From assembly GCA_024274875.1 (NCBI GenBank), contig JAJSAH010000014.1, forward strand, positions 1-33,113: 33,113 bases of DNA, written 5' to 3'. The notes under the pieces were generated by a model. The model was given only the letters and a program-made list of their open reading frames with translations. It made no database searches and was not told where the DNA came from. This DNA comes from an archaeon. Its GTDB lineage: Archaea > Micrarchaeota > Micrarchaeia > CAILAH01. Below, piece by piece: positions 31,523-33,113 of this stretch. Position 1 is the first letter of the stretch. Every line of letters starts with the position of its first letter. A program made the translations under genes and the position numbers.

Positions 31523-32180
31523 TTTTCTGCGCAAACGCACACATATGCGAAACGGGACAACTGGATGAACATAGGGGCGATGATTTTTTGCAATAAAGTT
31601 TTGCGTGCTGAACAAGCAGTGCGTGCATCTCATTATACCTGCTTGCGCTTTTGCCAAGCGCGTTTTCAAATAATTGGCGAAGGTCATCATAATCTCCTAT
31701 ATCTTCAATCCCAATGCCTATCAATCTAGAGTATATGCGTTTAGTGTATGCATCAATCACAAAAATAGGTTTATTGAGCGCATACAGCAAAATCGAATCG
31801 GCAGTTTCCCTGCCAATTCCTTTTATGGAGAGAAGATGTTCGCGTGCGCTGCGCAGGCTCATCCTGCTTAATGCATTCAAATCCACGCGCTCGCAAAACA
31901 ACTCCAATCTCTCGGCTTTCTGCCTGTAAAACCCTGCCGGCCGTATTGCTTCCTGTATTAAAGAAAGGTCCGCGTTGAGCATTGATTCGCGGTCGAGCAA
32001 TCTTTTTGATTTAAGGTTTAATATGGCTTTTTCAACATTCTTCCAGCTCGTGTTCTGCGTAAGTATTGCGCCTACACACACTTCAAACCTCGTCTTAGCT
32101 GGCCACCAATGCTGCGGACCGTATTCAGAATATAAGCGAACGAATAATTCCTTAATTAAGGCGAATGAAGAAGGCATCAT
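31503..32180 (-). CDS. Endonuclease III-like DNA glycosylase (HhH-GPD with Fe-S motif)
   Basis: About 225 residues. An HhH-GPD core has ILTQNTSWKNVEKAI, the hairpin LLSIKGIGRETADSIL and the catalytic Asp in VIDAYTKRI (about 143). The lyase Lys of Nth is Glu (about 125), so it should be a monofunctional glycosylase like archaeal MpgII-type relatives; the lesion is unknown. Four Cys (about 197, 204, 208, 214) form C-x6-C-x3-C-x5-C, one residue longer in the middle than the usual C-x6-C-x2-C-x5-C. The start is ATG 32180 or 32177, after GGTGGGG; the frame from 32207 would overlap apt. Confidence 0.85.
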   Translation of the reverse strand: MMPSSFALIKELFVRLYSEYGPQHWWPAKTRFEVCVGAILTQNTSWKNVEKAILNLKSKRLLDRESMLNADLSLIQEAIRPAGFYRQKAERLELFCERVDLNALSRMSLRSAREHLLSIKGIGRETADSILLYALNKPIFVIDAYTKRIYSRLIGIGIEDIGDYDDLRQLFENALGKSASRYNEMHALLVQHAKLYCKKSSPLCSSSCPVSHMCAFAQKTNFESA

Positions 32181-32193
32181 CCCCACCATATAG

Positions 32194-32721
32194 CTATTCG
32201 CCCTCAAAAGATATAAGAGAAGTTATGTTATATTTCTTCAGTTTCTTTCTGCCGTGCAAATCAGGAAGCTCTATTACAAACGCAATTGAATGAATTATTC
32301 CGCCAACATCTTCAACAAGCTCGGCGGCAGCTTTTGCAGTGCCGCCAGTCGCAAGCAAATCATCAACCAAAAGAACTTTCTCACCCTTCTTTATGCTATC
32401 CGAATGCATCTCAATCGCATCCTTGCCATACTCAAGTTCATACTCCCTAATAATCTTCTTATATGGCAGTTTTCCTCTTTTGCGTATCAACGCAAAACCT
32501 TTGCCCAACTTATACGCAAGAGGTGCGCCGATTATGAACCCCCTGCTCTCTATTCCAACAACCTTATCTATCTCAGCATCTGCATATTTTCGGTGCAAAA
32601 TATCTATTGTTTCTTTAAACGCCTCAGGATGATTCAATAAAGTTGTTATGTCTATGAACATAATGCCCTTCTTAGGAAAATGCGGCACAGTGCGCACATA
32701 TTTCCTCAAATGCTCGCTCAT
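32194..32721 (-). CDS. apt: Adenine phosphoribosyltransferase
   Basis: 175 residues, full length. Marks are VPHFPKKGIMFIDIT, GIESRGFIIGAPLAY and the PRPP-binding motif VLLVDDLLATGGTA (116-129). It salvages adenine with PRPP to AMP. It begins 17 bases after the end of the next gene upstream and is followed with a short gap by the glycosylase gene, so the three may be one unit. No missing residues. Confidence 0.95.
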   Translation of the reverse strand: MSEHLRKYVRTVPHFPKKGIMFIDITTLLNHPEAFKETIDILHRKYADAEIDKVVGIESRGFIIGAPLAYKLGKGFALIRKRGKLPYKKIIREYELEYGKDAIEMHSDSIKKGEKVLLVDDLLATGGTAKAAAELVEDVGGIIHSIAFVIELPDLHGRKKLKKYNITSLISFEGE

Positions 32722-32737
32722 TTGCTCGCCTCAGTAT

Positions 32738-33113
32738 TCAGTATTCACCTGGCTTATCGCGGTCTGGCTCGGTGAAATCTCTATCATCGTTCAGCCCTTC
32801 CTCTTCTGGAAGCCCAATTTCCTTCTGCTCCACCTGCTCAATCTCTCTCCCTTCCTCAAGCTCCTTCTTAATCTCCTCCTCCTTCTCCCTGAGAGCTTTA
32901 AGACGTGCTTTCTCTCTAACTCTCGACCTATAAGAGAGCGAGAATGCGACAACACCGACCGCTGCGCCGACCGCAGGGAATGTGATGAGCGCGATCACAA
33001 CAGGAGAGAAACCGTATAACAGCTTGCGCCATCTCTTAACTGCATACGCAAAACTGCCTGCCGAACTGACAAGCACCAGAACCCAAATGAAATCGCAGAT
33101 TATCGCAGGCAAA
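32738..33113 (-). CDS. Membrane protein with charged coiled-coil tail (N-terminus cut by window edge)
   Basis: The frame is open to the last base, so the start may lie beyond the window; the only in-frame start visible is TTG at 33112. Two membrane helices (about 5-25 and 35-58) are followed by a long charged helix (KARLKALREKEEEIKKELEE, about 68-87) that should form a coiled coil, and an acidic tail. I recognise no family. It lies upstream of apt on the same strand. Confidence 0.5.
   Translation of the reverse strand, partial: LPAIICDFIWVLVLVSSAGSFAYAVKRWRKLLYGFSPVVIALITFPAVGAAVGVVAFSLSYRSRVREKARLKALREKEEEIKKELEEGREIEQVEQKEIGLPEEEGLNDDRDFTEPDRDKPGEY

Noticed and set aside
1-33113. CRISPR arrays, insertion sequences, rRNA, replication origin
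   Set aside because: No regular short repeats, transposase-like proteins, rRNA-like sequence or origin-type repeat clusters were seen on reading both strands.

Overview
The window is a gene-dense piece of an archaeal chromosome. Archaeal markers include the TFE, TBP, Rpo4, aIF1A, aIF2-beta, L21e, Cbf5, RIO1, deoxyhypusine synthase and tRNA endonuclease families, TATA elements about 26 bp before start codons, and GGTG ribosome-binding sites. Compact genes, a half-size TBP and a small tRNA-endonuclease paralog suggest a DPANN-type lineage (perhaps Micrarchaeota or Diapherotrites; low confidence, no marker phylogeny was possible). No gap longer than 300 bases is without a gene. I found no CRISPR array, insertion sequence or replication origin.

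Layout. 1-3065 (+): the end of ADP-forming acetyl-CoA synthetase beta, its alpha subunit (apparently with an ATA start), a membrane-anchored class III nucleotidyl cyclase and a Yip1-like membrane protein. 3041-4141 (-): a secreted Cys-rich surface protein. 4183-6286: tRNA-Ala(CGC), then tfe and an aIF2-beta/aIF1A/RIO1 operon (-). 6338-7213 (+): cbf5. 7214-11489 (-): an operon of gamma-glutamyltranspeptidase, a tandem ThyX-like protein and a membrane-anchored glycoside-hydrolase-like protein. 11540-13242 (+): serS and a small membrane protein. 13222-15183 (-): the archaeal operon L21e-rpo4-DUF655-ksgA. 15279-15569 (+): a one-repeat TBP. 15570-17581: deoxyhypusine synthase (-) and an MscS channel (+). 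17615-17963 (+): tRNA-Thr(GGT) directly followed by a two-helix His-containing membrane protein. 17974-23471 (-): a 1511-residue DUF4011/SF1 helicase/nuclease with an unrecognised helical protein upstream, a plausible defence locus. 23519-25889 (-): the complete AMMECR1/MEMO1/radical-SAM trio. 25924-30595: a hydrogenase maturation protease, two membrane or envelope genes, a lipoprotein with a degenerate cupredoxin fold, and a compact [NiFe]-hydrogenase operon (unknown 275-aa protein, small subunit, large subunit). 30652-33113: an EndA-like protein lacking two catalytic residues, a HIT protein, an endonuclease III-like glycosylase, apt and a membrane protein cut by the window edge.

How they fit together. 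Metabolism here points to fermentation: acetate and ATP from acetyl-CoA via ACD, with a cytosolic [NiFe] hydrogenase as a possible electron outlet. Much of the rest is core information processing. The most striking item is the single-repeat TBP, which would have to work as a symmetric homodimer. Several divergent gene pairs in the same window have one A/T-rich TATA-like element about equally far from both start codons, which fits that idea. Other leads are the hydrogenase small subunit with Cys-x-x-Asp in place of Cys-x-x-Cys beside an unknown partner, the non-catalytic EndA paralog, the helicase/nuclease locus and the ATA start.
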